NCBI GenBank assembly: GCA_016987375.1
Contig: PJRA01000011.1
Span: forward strand, 284,776 to 334,035
Source of the DNA: Brachionus koreanus
Lineage: Eukaryota; Rotifera; Eurotatoria; Ploima; Brachionidae
Length of the DNA: 49,260 nt
Direction: 5' to 3'
Shown here: positions 31,926-43,152 of the stretch, piece by piece
Position numbering within the stretch: position 1 is the stretch's first letter
How the letters are laid out: each line of letters opens with the position of its first letter
Notes under the pieces: model-generated
The model's database searches: none
What the model was told of the DNA's origin: nothing
The model's input: the letters and a program-made list of their open reading frames with translations, nothing else
Program-made: the position numbers and the translations under genes

Positions 31926-33285
31926 AGTAAAATATCAGAAATTAATGGATTGTCATTCTTCACGGAAGTTATCACACTCATTAAGTAGCCGATCGATACC
32001 TTCGATGTAGGATTTTTCGTCTAAAAAATCATTGTCTCCAATTGTATCAGTACAATTATCAGAGAGCCATTTCACAACTTAATCAATATCAAGTTCATAT
32101 CACTAATCGGGTAAAAACTGAAGCTATCAGGTACCTAACAAATGCCATCGATTAATAATTCACCTTCTCTAAATTTTCCAACATCATTTCCGATAACAAA
32201 AGCCTAACTATTGAAATCAAATACAAAAAAAAAAGTTATTGTAAAAACCAAGATTAGCCTTTTTTTTATCTCTTTAGTATCATTTATAAATATTTAATTT
32301 AAAAAATAATTATCGCGCACTTTTTTTAAAATTTATAATTTAACCCTGAACTATAATTTAGGACCGATTTTCTTTTTAGATAAAAAACCTAATTTTAATT
32401 ATTTTATTTAATCTTACATTTTTTTTTAATCTTATTTTAACATGGAGTGGTTGGTCGAACATGTGTGCACTAAAGCCTGAGAAGCAAAAGTTATCACATG
32501 CACGTTCTAGCAAGAGTTTACTTTATGATTTTAGATAAATTACTTTCTAGAATTAAAACTAGCCTTAGAAAGAATTATTTTATACCAAAAAAAAGTAAGA
32601 TTTTGCTTTTGTTTTTAAGAATTTATTTCTTTTTGATTTTTAAAATGAATCATTTACTTAAATTTGAAAATTATTCTTTACTATCGAACTTTTATCAATT
32701 CGTGATTCTTTTTTTTTATGTTAAATAATATTTATATTATTAAATATTATTCAATATTCATTTTTTATATTTTTTTTTAATAAAATTAAAATTTTTTAAT
32801 AAATTTTTTTTTTTCATATCCTAAAGAAAATAAAAAATAAGACATAAATAAGTTAATATTTTATTTTTGGTTTAGTTGATTTTAAAAATAAAATTAAAAT
32901 TTATTTCGTTAATTCAATTTATTAAAAAAAAGGAAATATTTTTGTTCATTTTTTATTGAATTTTGAAATTTTTTTATAAGGTTTAGCATAATATTTTCAT
33001 TGAAGAACAATCAATTTACAAAAATTAAGTTAAATTAAAAAAGTAATCGAGCATTTGGTTTCAAAAAATAAGACAAATAATAACACTCGTTTTTTTTTCT
33101 CTGTGCAATTATTCTAATTTTCTTCTCCTTTTTTGGTTTTTATTTTCATATACATAAAAAATAAAATTCGCACATGGGTTTAAAAGAAAAATTAATTTCA
33201 AAATATAAAAACAAAATATAAAATTTGAATAAAATCAACCTTTCTAGAAATTGAGAAAAAGATATTTCTATAAATAATTTAAAAG

Positions 33286-34377
33286 ATGGCCAGCGAATTG
33301 ACCGAGAAGATAATCAAACAAATCGAGTACTACTTCGGTGATATTAATCTTAGCAAGGACAAATTTCTGCAAGAAGAGACTCAAAAAGATTCCGGATGGG
33401 TCTCGCTTGAAACGATGGTTAAATTCAACAGACTGAAGCAGTTAACCACCGACTACAAAGTAATTGTTGATGCGCTCAAGCAATCAACCTCAGATCTACT
33501 CGAAATCGACGAGGAAAATTTTAAAATTCGTCGAGCAAAACCATTGCCAGAAAACCTAAGTGAATTCGAAACCAACTTGAAGCAAAACACAGTATATGTA
33601 AAGGGTTTTTCTGTAGAAATGTCTCTGGACGATTTGTATTCATTTTTTGAACAATACGGAAAAGTTCTTCAGATATTTATGAAACGATTTCCATCAACCA
33701 GACAGTTTAAAGGCAGTGTTTTTGTTACTTTTGAAACAAATGAACAAATGAAGAAATTTATTGAATTAGAGGAGCTCAAATACAATGACCAAGTGTTGAC
33801 TAAAGAACTACAAGAAGAATATTTGAAACGTAAGGCTCCACAATTTGAAAAAATTAAAGAAAATAAAGCTAAAAAAGAACAGCAAAAATTAGAAAAAGTA
33901 AAGCAACAACAAGAAGCTGAACAAGCCTTTTTAAAAGAGCAACAGATTCCAGGAGCTATTCTGCATGTTAAAAATGTCCCTGGCGACGCCAGTCGCGAAT
34001 CTCTTAAAGAACTTTTTGATAATTATGGAAAGGTTAAATATTCGGACTTCAACAAGGGCCAAAATGAGGCCTATATAAGATTTTCTGAGGAAAATAAGGC
34101 AAAAGAAATATTGGAAACAATCAAAGAATTAAAAATGAAAGATAACCTTCTTGAACTAAGAGTTCTTGAGGGAGAAGAAGAAGAAAAATACTGGAAAGAA
34201 ATAATAAGACGATTGTCAGAATCAAGAAATAAGTCGCATAAAGGTGGCCGAAAAGCAAAAAATGGTCGCAAAGGAGGCAATAGAAACAAGCGCTCGTTCA
34301 ATGAAGATCAAGATAATGATGACAAACCCGCTGCAACTGAAGAAAATAATAAAAAGTTAAAAACTGATGATCAATAG
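33286..34377 (+). CDS. SSB: La protein (lupus La / SSB), RNA 3'-oligoU binding chaperone
   Basis: Nuclear RNA chaperone that binds the UUU-OH 3' ends of new RNA polymerase III transcripts such as pre-tRNAs. One uninterrupted 363-aa exon. A La motif at about 8-90 begins KIIKQIEYYFGDINLSKDKF and contains GWVSLETMVKFNRLKQLTTD; the conserved Gln, Tyr and Phe that grip the RNA end are present. RRM1 is at about 100-175 (VYVKGFSVEMSLDDLYSFFE, FKGSVFVTFE). A charged helical linker (about 185-220) leads to an atypical C-terminal xRRM-like RRM2 (about 222-305). A basic tail rich in Lys/Gly/Arg and an acidic end with a terminal Lys-rich nuclear signal (NNKKLKTDD) follow. Length is close to human La (408) minus part of the tail. 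Single-exon structure is unusual beside its intron-containing neighbours. The ATG context AAAAGATGG is good; a CTTTCTAG acceptor-like site about 38 bases upstream may be a 5' UTR or trans-splice site. Confidence 0.95.
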   Translation: MASELTEKIIKQIEYYFGDINLSKDKFLQEETQKDSGWVSLETMVKFNRLKQLTTDYKVIVDALKQSTSDLLEIDEENFKIRRAKPLPENLSEFETNLKQNTVYVKGFSVEMSLDDLYSFFEQYGKVLQIFMKRFPSTRQFKGSVFVTFETNEQMKKFIELEELKYNDQVLTKELQEEYLKRKAPQFEKIKENKAKKEQQKLEKVKQQQEAEQAFLKEQQIPGAILHVKNVPGDASRESLKELFDNYGKVKYSDFNKGQNEAYIRFSEENKAKEILETIKELKMKDNLLELRVLEGEEEEKYWKEIIRRLSESRNKSHKGGRKAKNGRKGGNRNKRSFNEDQDNDDKPAATEENNKKLKTDDQ

Positions 34378-36368
34378 ACACTAAATATGGCTAAAATATC
34401 TCAAATTTTTTTCCTTAAACAACATGTGATTGTTTCTGTCTTTAGTTTTTATTGTTAATTTACTTTTAATTAGAATAAAATTTTAAAAATTGACATTAAT
34501 TTTTGTCTTTGAATTCAAGTACAAATAAATAATTAATGAGTTAGTAATTTTACATGAAAAATTATAAGGATAATTTAAATTTTGAAGTTTGATAGTGTAA
34601 GTAGTTAGAAATTTTTTTTCCAATTTTTCAATAAAATAAAGAACAGTTTAATTTGTAAAATTAAAAATTTAAAAGTATGAATAATACTTTTTTATAGATG
34701 GTACTTTTATATTTATCTTAAGAGGAGTCGATCTAAATAAATAAAAAGCTTATTAAAAGTGATATAGATGGATAATTTAATTAAAAATAAGATAATAAAA
34801 AACTACTCATAATTCTTATTTCAGGTTATTTCCTAAAATATCAACATATCTGTAAGAATTAAGCCTTCCGTCAAAATAGAAAAAATTCTTTGACTAAATT
34901 AGCTCATATAGCGTCAAATTTCAATAGAGCCCCTTCAATGCAATCTTAATTTTACTTGTGTGACGTCATCATTCTTAAAAGTTCATTTCGTCACGTCACT
35001 GAGTTTACTTACATTATCTATCTCCATTTAGTCTTGTTTCATGATTTCACATTGAGACAGAAATTTAGTTAACTTAGATTTTCGAATCACATACTTCGAT
35101 TCGAGTTTTCTTTCGAATAATCCTGGTCTAACTAGAGAATCTGATGTTTTTCTGCCATTTGACAGTTTCCAGGTTTGAGCTAAAATATGTGATGGCAGAG
35201 CTCTATTTTTTATCAAACGGGCTTACAGGCGACCATCTTATTTAGTCTTTTTTAATGTAATTTTAAATAAAGTTTCCTTTAATTTTTTTAAGATCCCAGC
35301 ACTTTGTACTTTTGATACCTTATAGTTTATTATTAAATTAAATCTATAATATTAAAACTCTTAACTTATTCAAAATAGTTTTAAAATAGTTTCAACTAAA
35401 CTCTAATTTCTAGCCAAGTTTAGAGTTTTCTGACTTTAAAATACTAAAAATACAAAAAGGAGTAAAAAAAAATAATGACATTCTGAATAATATATTATTA
35501 TTCGCATTATCGTCATTGAAAAATTGAAACTTGAATTTTTTATAAATAAAATTTTTAAAAAGTGGCTTTCACTAGCCAAAAAATGTTGATCGAATTTTTA
35601 ATAAAATGAATAAATTTTCAAAGAAAAAGTTTAATTAATTTTAATAACTATAAGCTATTCAGCCAGGATAGCATCTGAGTCAAAAATTTCCCTATATTTA
35701 AGTGGCTTTTCTCAAAAAAATGTGACTCGTTTAAAAGAAAATTCAACAGTGGTTTGTCATTTAGAATATGTATTTTATTGTTTGTAATAGAAGAAAAATG
35801 GAAAAATTTGTTGTATTTGAGTCACTATTTTAGACTAAAATTTTGATGAAAAACTTTGATGACCGAACTTTCTTTTATTTGATGAAATATGAAAGATTAT
35901 AAAAAAAATGTAATTTAATGTTAAAAAAAATAATTTTTATAGATTTTTTTTGTTATTCTAATAAGGATAAGTTATGTCTATCAGATTTTGAACTGTTATA
36001 AATAAGCAAACTTCTTTGCCAAATATTTTTTGCATTTAAAATCTCAAAATTTCAATATCAAGCAATTTGATGTTTCATTCCAAAAAATTAAAATAAAATG
36101 CTGATCCATTTATTTAGAAATATTCAATACTTAGTTGCTTAGTTGATCCCAAATAAAATGAACTTTATCGTACAGTTGTGAATAAGACAAGTTTGTATCT
36201 TAATACTTTTAATAATCCAGTCTATACACAATGAGAATAATGTTTTTTTTTATGAAAATATTATAATTTGATGATTCAAAGTCATTTTTTAATCTAAAAA
36301 AATTTATGTCAAATAAAAGAAAAAAATGCCTGTAGATATTTGATATCTAAGACTGCATCAATCAAAGA
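34378..36368. other. Intergenic region, no confident gene
   Basis: About 2 kb between La and the formin. A GC-richer patch (34890-35240) contains a perfect CRE-like TGACGTCA (34961-34968) and CACGTCAC nearby. It also holds a 62-codon minus-strand frame (35216-35028) reading IKNRALPSHILAQTWKLSNG and onward, which I do not recognise. The patch looks like the remains of a mobile element or unknown exon. The rest is AT-rich spacer. Confidence 0.4.
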
Positions 36369-39300
36369 ATGTCAATCGAAAATGAACATTTAATTGAAAA
36401 AACAATTTCGTCAAGTAATTGCGAACAAAATCAAAACATTCTAATAATAAACATAAATGAAAGCAATCACTGTTCAACGACGAGCATCAACTCGTCTCAA
36501 ACTTCATCATGCTCAAATGCTTCACTTGATTCAAACTCAATTTTCAATAACTTTGAATATTGGTCAAAATCATTCAACAATTTTGACTTAGTCAAGGTAG
36601 AAGAATCGTTTGATAGCGAATCACCCAAATTATCAACATTAACAAATCAATACTTTTCACGTTTGTACAAACTGTTTGATACGCCAAAAACAAATTTGAG
36701 TTCTCCAAACTTGATAACCGATACGCATTTTTCGTCTGAGAATCCTACCTTGAATGATAAATCAGCATCTCGCTATTCGCATAGATCTCAAAAAATGGAT
36801 TCGACTCAAACTTATTCTATACCACTCTCAGTAGATTTTACTCGCAAATTAAAGCGACCGATGCATATACCCTATTCTTTAGAATACTCAAATTCATGCT
36901 CGTTTCAAGGAAGCATTCTCGAAGACTGGCTCCTTCAATCATTCGAAGAGCACCTCAAAGATTCATCATCTGTTTTCCGAAATGAAATAAATTCATTATC
37001 TACATCGGCTACCAATTCGGCCACCAGTTTCATTATCGAATATAGCTACACGCAAAATTTAGAGACTGACGAAATCACTTATATTTCAACAAACGAGCCG
37101 CGCAAACTCAATAGTGAAAGTTACAAGGCAGCTATTAACAACTATGATGACAGTGAAATAAAAAAATCAGATTCTAGTATCAAAAATGATGATTATTTGT
37201 CGAAAAGACAAGAAGCCAATTTCTACGTTCAACAAATACTTACTGATTTGCTTGCTTTGGGTGTTATTGAATTCGATAGTGCTTTTGAAGGTGCCATTAA
37301 TAAAACTTACAAGGTATTCATGCTTCAATTAAACACCTAATTTATGAATAAAAAAATTTTGCCATTTAAAATTTGAATAAAATTTAATTAGTTTTTTTTT
37401 CTTGTTGTTTTAAGCCCAAAAGTGAATATAAATGGAATAAACCTTTGCAAGTAAAAACAGAGCAACCAAGAGACGATTCAATTGAAATGGGTAATTTTAT
37501 TTTTTTTATTTTTGTCGAAACTTTCCCAAGGGTAAGAGCCAAAAATCATTTTATCTGATTAAAATAAGTTTATATCTGATTTCTTTTTTTTTTTTTTTTA
37601 AACTTTACATTAGGAAAAAAAAGATTCAAACTAATTGAGGATTCAGTTAATTATTTAAAGTTTGTTTTTTATAAAATATACTTAGTGGATTATTTTGTTA
37701 AAATTTCTATTTTCTATAATTAATGGCCACAATTTTTCTTTTTTTAATGAATCAATTTTCAAATGCAAATGTTTAGAGCTGTGTAGAAAGATGATTTTTC
37801 TATTCAAAAACATTACGTACCATTTGCTAAAAAAAAACTGAAAAATCTTTTAGCGAAGTAAAATTTTTCATCAATTTTCTCAAATTTTAAATGCGCAATT
37901 TGATTGTAAAAAAATAAATTAATTGAACCAGAACAGACATTAGCAATGATTTTTTTTCAGGCATCAAGTTTGATTGGGTTTTTGGCTACCTTGATGAGAC
38001 TCAAAAGGCTTTTACCCAATATTTTCATGTTACCAATTCAGACCTATTAACTATTTGATTAATTCTGTCGGATTTGTGTAGGAAACCTGAAAAAATTGGG
38101 TAAAAGATTACCGAGTTTGATCAAGGTACTCGAAAAAAATGAATGGGTTTGGGATCAGGTCTGCGTAACAAACTCAATTCTAACCTAATTCGATACTCGA
38201 AACCAGCAATAATTTTAAAATTCGAAAATAAGATCAAAAAATTTTATGTTATTTATAAGTCTTTTAATAAATCATTTTTACCTAATAGAATATTTAAATC
38301 TATTTGCAACTCTAGACTCCTATCGTTTTGACACTATTTTCTAATGCTTGTAAAGTTGAAATAGCTCTTTCAATTCAACTCTAACATACTTTTTATTTTA
38401 TAGGCTTAAATTTTAACTCCGTAATTTAATAAATAAATGAGGATTAAACGAGCAAAGAAAAGTGTATAAATAGAATTAATCTTTTTAGTGAAATAGAACG
38501 AATTTAATTTTTATTTGATTAGAATCTAATTATTATTATTATTATTTATTGGCAAAAAAACTTGTATAGACCTCATAGGTCAAAATTATAAAAAAATAAT
38601 TTCAAAATTAAATAATATAAATATAAAAGTAATTAAATTAATTATCTTTTATCAGCTAATATCCACTTGTAAAAGAATTAATTTTCTTAAGTCCAATTTT
38701 GACTTTAAATTTGATGACTAATGTCAAAAACAATGATTAAAAATTTTTTTAAATTAGTAGCCTTTTTTAAAGACTATATCGAAATTGGCTTAACTCGGTT
38801 GCAGTCAAGCTAATTTTTCAAAAGTAATATTCTTCTTAAGATAACTAGAATCAAAAATATTACTTTGAAATTCAACCAATAAATTCAACCTATTTAACTA
38901 CAAAAATTTATTTTCTTATATTTTCTTAATTTATATATTTTTTGACAAGTTAAAATGAATGATAATAAAATAACTTAAAAAATATTTTGTAAAATTTTGA
39001 ACCTTTTTTTTTTTACTTCTAATAATAGAGTAAAACTTTTCATTGGAAAAATTCTCTTAATGATTTTTCAAGAAACTAACATAACTTATGAATTATATTC
39101 ACTATCTCTAATTTTGATTGTTTAAATTATTAAATTATCAGAAAATTTTTTTAATTGAATTAATATTGTTTCACAGGTTAATACTAATTCATTTTGAATT
39201 TTTTTTTCAAAAAGAATATTATCCGAATTCAGTTCAGCGGAATTTTTCTTCATTAAACTCATTTGAATCAACTGTCCTAAATACTCATGATGTTTATAAA

Positions 39301-42300
39301 ATATGAGAACCATAGACTATTTAAATATTTGAAATAAAAGCATTTAAAAATAAAAAATCATGATCTTTTTTCAAAATTTCCTTTAAATATTTTAAAATGT
39401 TATGATTATCAGATATTAGGAAATGTTTTTTTTTTTAACTAAACTCTTCTAAAAATCAAAACATCTAAATTTATTTTTGTTTATTTAATTACAGGGCCTA
39501 TTAATGTAATGAAACTCATAATTTTTAATTCTATTTATAATTCAAACTTGTCATTGATTTATTAAGTTTTTTTCCCATTTGTTTAATAGGATGATATTTA
39601 ATATTCTTTTTTTTTGCTTTTAATAATTCTTAACTTTTACTAAGTATTAGTCGGATTAATTCTATGAATTTATTAAATTTATTGAATTTGTATTCATATT
39701 TTAAGTTCAAAATAATAAAAAAAAAAAACTGAGCAAATGGTGAAAAAAAATTATTAATTTGTTTAAAAAAATATATATTGACAGTTTTTTATTTATAAAA
39801 AATGCCTTCTTAAGATGCCACCTGACGTCGAAAAAATTTTAATATATATTTTATTAAATAAAAATTTTATTTTTAAATTCGAAGCACACAGATCTTTAAT
39901 TTCAAACTTAAAAAAAGAACATAAAGAAGAAATCGAATCTTTGAAAGTAAAAATTAATTTGTTGAATAAATAGAGATTGAAAATTTCAATTGAAGAAAAA
40001 ACATGAATACGAAATTTCCAATTTAAAAATGGACCAATCTGTAAAAATAATTGAACTTGAAGATAGAATACAAAAAATGAATAATGATATAGATATTTAC
40101 CGAAAAAATTCAAGTGAACTCAAGAAAGAAATAGAAGAATTAAAAGTAAGATTTTACATATGAAATTATTTATATCTCTAATTATTCAAAAATTAACTAG
40201 AATTTAAATTCGAAATTATCTAATGAAAAAAACAACCTGCAAACAAAACTGAATCAAGCTTTAGCCAAGCAAATATCGATTTCTTCTTCATCATCAGCGC
40301 TCAATGGATTTCCAACTGTAAACCTGTTATTTCTTTGGTTAAATTTAATTTATAACATTTAGCTCAATTCTTCTTCCCAATCACCAAATACTAGCCACGG
40401 TAGTAACCTAATTAATGGAATCCCATTAGCAGCACAACAACCACCACCACCTCCACCTCTTCCATCTTTGAATTTAAATGGTGTTCCTCCAGCACCTCCA
40501 CCACCACCTCCACTACCCTCATTAAGTTCAAATGGTGGACCTCCTCCACCACCGCCACCTCCACTAAATTTATTTGGTTCAAGTGGAGGTCCACCACCAC
40601 CGCCTCCATTACCATCATTCAACTCCAGTAGTGCTCCACCACCACCTCCTCCATTACCATCATTAAGTTCAAATGGTGGACCTCCGCCACCACCACCACC
40701 TCCACTAAATTTATTTGGTTCAAGTGGAGGTCCACCACCACCTCCTCCATTACCATCATTAAGTTCAAATGGTGGACCTCCGCCACCTCCACCACTATTA
40801 GGAGCTACAGGCTTATCAATGCCTCCTAAATTCGGTATGCCTCCACCACCTCCACTAAGTGGTTTCTTACCTGCTCAGCCGCAACAAAGACCTATTTGTA
40901 AAATTTTACGCAAAAATCAATTGAAATTTGTTAACCTTTTACAGCTAGGAAAAAATTTTGTCCAAAACAAGAAATGAAAACACTTTATTGGAACCGGATT
41001 CAAATTTTCAAGTATTTATTTTTAATCTCTTTTTAATATTTTTATTTTAAAAAATTGCTTTAAAAAAATTTTGTAGGAAAATATACATTTTGGCTTTAGC
41101 CAAGCAATTTTAACTGTTTTTTTTAAAAAAAAGAAAATTAATGAAAACATTCATAACGAATTTATTCACTAATACTTTTTTCTTTACAATGATTGAACTG
41201 GAAAAAAAATCTTCACCATGTTATTTGTATAATCTTCGATGCTTTTAAAATTAATCAATTCGCTTCATTCATGCGATATAATTTACTTTTTTACTTTTTT
41301 AAAAATATTTAATAATTAAAATAAAAAATATTTTTATTTAAACGAAATCTAAAATATAAATTTATTGTTTCTTAAAATTTGGATATCAGCTTTTTCCTTT
41401 TTATAGTAGATATTTTTATTATTGAAGGGATTGATTTTTTTTTTTGAATAGATTGATTAATAGAAAGGCTATTAGAGCGAAAAATAATTGATTACTTATA
41501 TATTTAGATTCATTAATAGAATACGAAGAATTTCACAAAATGAGTATTTTTATCTTGTTTAAAAGAATAAATAAACCAACTTTATTTTAGTAAATTATAA
41601 TTAAAATTTTAACTAATTAGTAAAAATGAAAACTACTGTTATCTTTTAGCATTCTTTCAGACACCAAGAGTCTTTTATGTTCCATAAAAACATTGTATTT
41701 GGAGCATAATTAATGACAGACATTAATTTCTTTCCGATATCACCAATTTTTTGTTGGGTATCCAGTCCTTAACAAAGAGTTATTTACTCAATTTTTTCGT
41801 TATTAACTAAAATTTAATAGTTTTTTATCCAAATAAGTTAGCTTTTTATTAATTGCTTTTTAGTTTTTAAATAAAATTATCAAAAATTTAATTTTTCATT
41901 CACTAGAAAATCGGATGTGATTTGGTTTGATGTAGACGAAGCCGACATAGATGAAGAATTTGTATCACAATTTGCAAAGCCTTCAATCAAGTCAAACAAA
42001 AAAGATGATAAAAAACTCACTAGACAAAACTCTATTATGAGTCTGAAGCCAGAGCTTGTTAAACTGCTAGATTCAAAGCGCTCTCAAGCCATCGGTATTT
42101 TAATGACTAGTCAACGCTTAGACGCTGGTATAATACGCGAAGCATTAATAGGCTTTGACAATGAACTCATCAGCTATGAAACTCTAAATTCAATTTTTAT
42201 TTTACGACCACAAGAAGATGAATTGCGCATGATTACAGACTTTCTCAAGACAAGCTCTGAAGAGCTTTTGGATAAGCCTGAGTTGTTTTTGCTCGAACTG

Positions 42301-43152
42301 TCCCGAATACCTTCATTTGAAGAGCGCATGTTTTGTCTGGTTTATCGCAACAAGTTTTACGAGTCTATTTCTTCTATAGAATTCAGATTGAATAATATTA
42401 GCAGTCTATGTGATGATTTATTGGGAAATCCAAGTGTAAAAAAGATTTTGGGAATAATTCTTGCTTGCGGGAACAGTATGAATGCATCTAATAAATCGCG
42501 AGGCGATGCTGATGGCTTTGATCTAGCCATATTGCCAAATTTAAAAGATGTGAAATCGAAAGACAATACCTCAAATCTTCTACAATATATAGCTTGGTAT
42601 TACCTTGATAAAATAGATGATGATGTAACTAATTATCCACTACCTGAGCCTTCTGATCTTAATTTTGTTGCTCAGGTTAACTTTGATGATATAGAGAAAG
42701 AGCTTCGCAAAGTAAATAATGAAATCAAAGACGTAGAAAAAAAAATAGATATTGTTTTAGCTCATAAGGCAGACAAATTGGAACAATTTCAATCTAGAGT
42801 TAACCAATTTTTGTCAAATGCAATCTGCGAATGCAAAGATCAAGAGGAAAATTTTAGCAAATGCAAATCAAAATTTAAAAAATTAATAGACGCGTTTATT
42901 ATAAAACCAAAGCCTCCTGATCCAGAGGTTACACCGGAATATTTTTTCTCATTATGGACTGCATTTAGCAATGATTTTAAAAATGCTTGGAAAAGGGAAA
43001 CACAAAAATTAATCAAGTCTAGACAAAAACATATAAATAGAACGAAAAATCAGATAAAGTCGAATGCACCCATGTCTAAGCAATCTGAGAAAAAAAGTAT
43101 GAAAACTATTTTTCACCAAAAGCGCTCCGAAAGTCTAAAAAATAAAAATTAA
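36369..43152 (+). CDS. capu: Formin of the Cappuccino/FMN type (FH1-FH2), 8 exons
   Basis: Actin nucleator and elongator: FH1 recruits profilin-actin and FH2 dimers cap and build the filament barbed end. Exons 36369-37313, 37415-37490, 39885-39946, 39996-40145, 40201-40317, 40363-40897, 40945-41011 and 41907-43152 all use GT-AG sites and keep phase, totalling 1065 codons. Residues 1-340 are Ser/Asn-rich and of unknown fold. A coiled coil spans about 341-430 (ISNLKKEHKEEIESLK, KIIELEDRIQKMNNDI). FH1 (about 476-615) is poly-proline with a duplicated unit. FH2 runs from about 630 (MKTLYWNRIQIFKKSDVIWF) with KRSQAIGILM, LDKPELFLLELSRIPSF and LACGNSMNASNKSRGDADGF, then LAILPNLKDVKSKDN. A basic tail (KHINRTKNQ, KKSMKTIFHQKRS) could act like the Capu/FMN tail that binds Spire and microtubules. 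FH2 resembles Capu/FMN more than Diaphanous; no GBD/DID is seen. The exon 2-3 junction across a 2.4-kb intron is the least certain. Confidence 0.87.
37984..38130. repeat. Imperfect inverted repeat in the large formin intron
   Basis: Left-arm blocks TACCTTGAT...ACTC (37987-38002) and TTTTACCCAATATTTTCATG (38010-38029) are matched in reverse complement by 38113-38128 and 38085-38104 (18 of 20 for the second block), with a loop of about 55 bases. The arms are 45 or so bases and richer in G+C than their surroundings. It looks like a foldback or MITE remnant. Confidence 0.5.
40436..40875 (+). repeat. Tandem repeats encoding the formin FH1 poly-proline
   Basis: A segment starting ATTAAGTTCAAATGGTGGAC recurs at 40521, 40662 and 40758, i.e. 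spacings of 141 and 96 bases (47 and 32 codons). The first two units are nearly identical at the nucleotide level, including the spacer CTAAATTTATTTGGTTC. This indicates recent in-frame duplication that lengthened FH1 without breaking the frame. Confidence 0.8.

Larger units (their letters stand above)
28694..33285. other. Transposon-rich intergenic region with assembly gap
   Basis: About 4.6 kb without a functional gene. It contains a MULE-type transposase 3' fragment, an assembly gap, a LINE reverse-transcriptase scrap, a possible pogo-like scrap and several short perfect palindromes. The 32.4-33.3 kb part is AT-rich with no recognised content; the 76-codon frame at 32498-32728 there shows no conserved features. 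Confidence 0.5.

Noticed and set aside
32440..32515. GC-richer string near 32.45 kb resembling a tRNA-derived element
   Set aside because: I could not find A and B boxes or a fold; not enough to call an RNA gene or SINE.
32498..32728. 76-codon plus-strand frame in AT-rich DNA
   Set aside because: Hydrophobic/Lys-rich composition typical of random AT-rich frames; no start context, homology or splice support.
37961..38058. Possible extra formin exon after a strong T8CAG acceptor
   Set aside because: It reads in the required phase for 30 codons but reaches a stop without a donor in the phase needed by exon 3, and it overlaps an inverted repeat.
38531..38550. (ATT)n microsatellite
   Set aside because: Real but very short simple repeat, of no evident significance in this AT-rich sequence.
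39118..39313. Overlapping 62-63-codon frames on both strands in the formin intron
   Set aside because: Low-complexity translations of AT-rich intron with no conserved pattern.
40359..40622. Gly-rich minus-strand frame resembling a glycine-rich secreted protein
   Set aside because: It is the reverse complement of the poly-proline FH1 exon of the formin, which has phase-consistent splice sites.
41076..41110. TTTTGTAG acceptor followed by GGCTTTAGCCAAGCAA, a 15-base match to formin exon 5
   Set aside because: Tempting as an alternative exon, but the exon 7 to exon 8 junction is already in phase and gives a continuous FH2; the match includes a small palindrome (TTGGCT-TT-AGCCAA) and may be chance.
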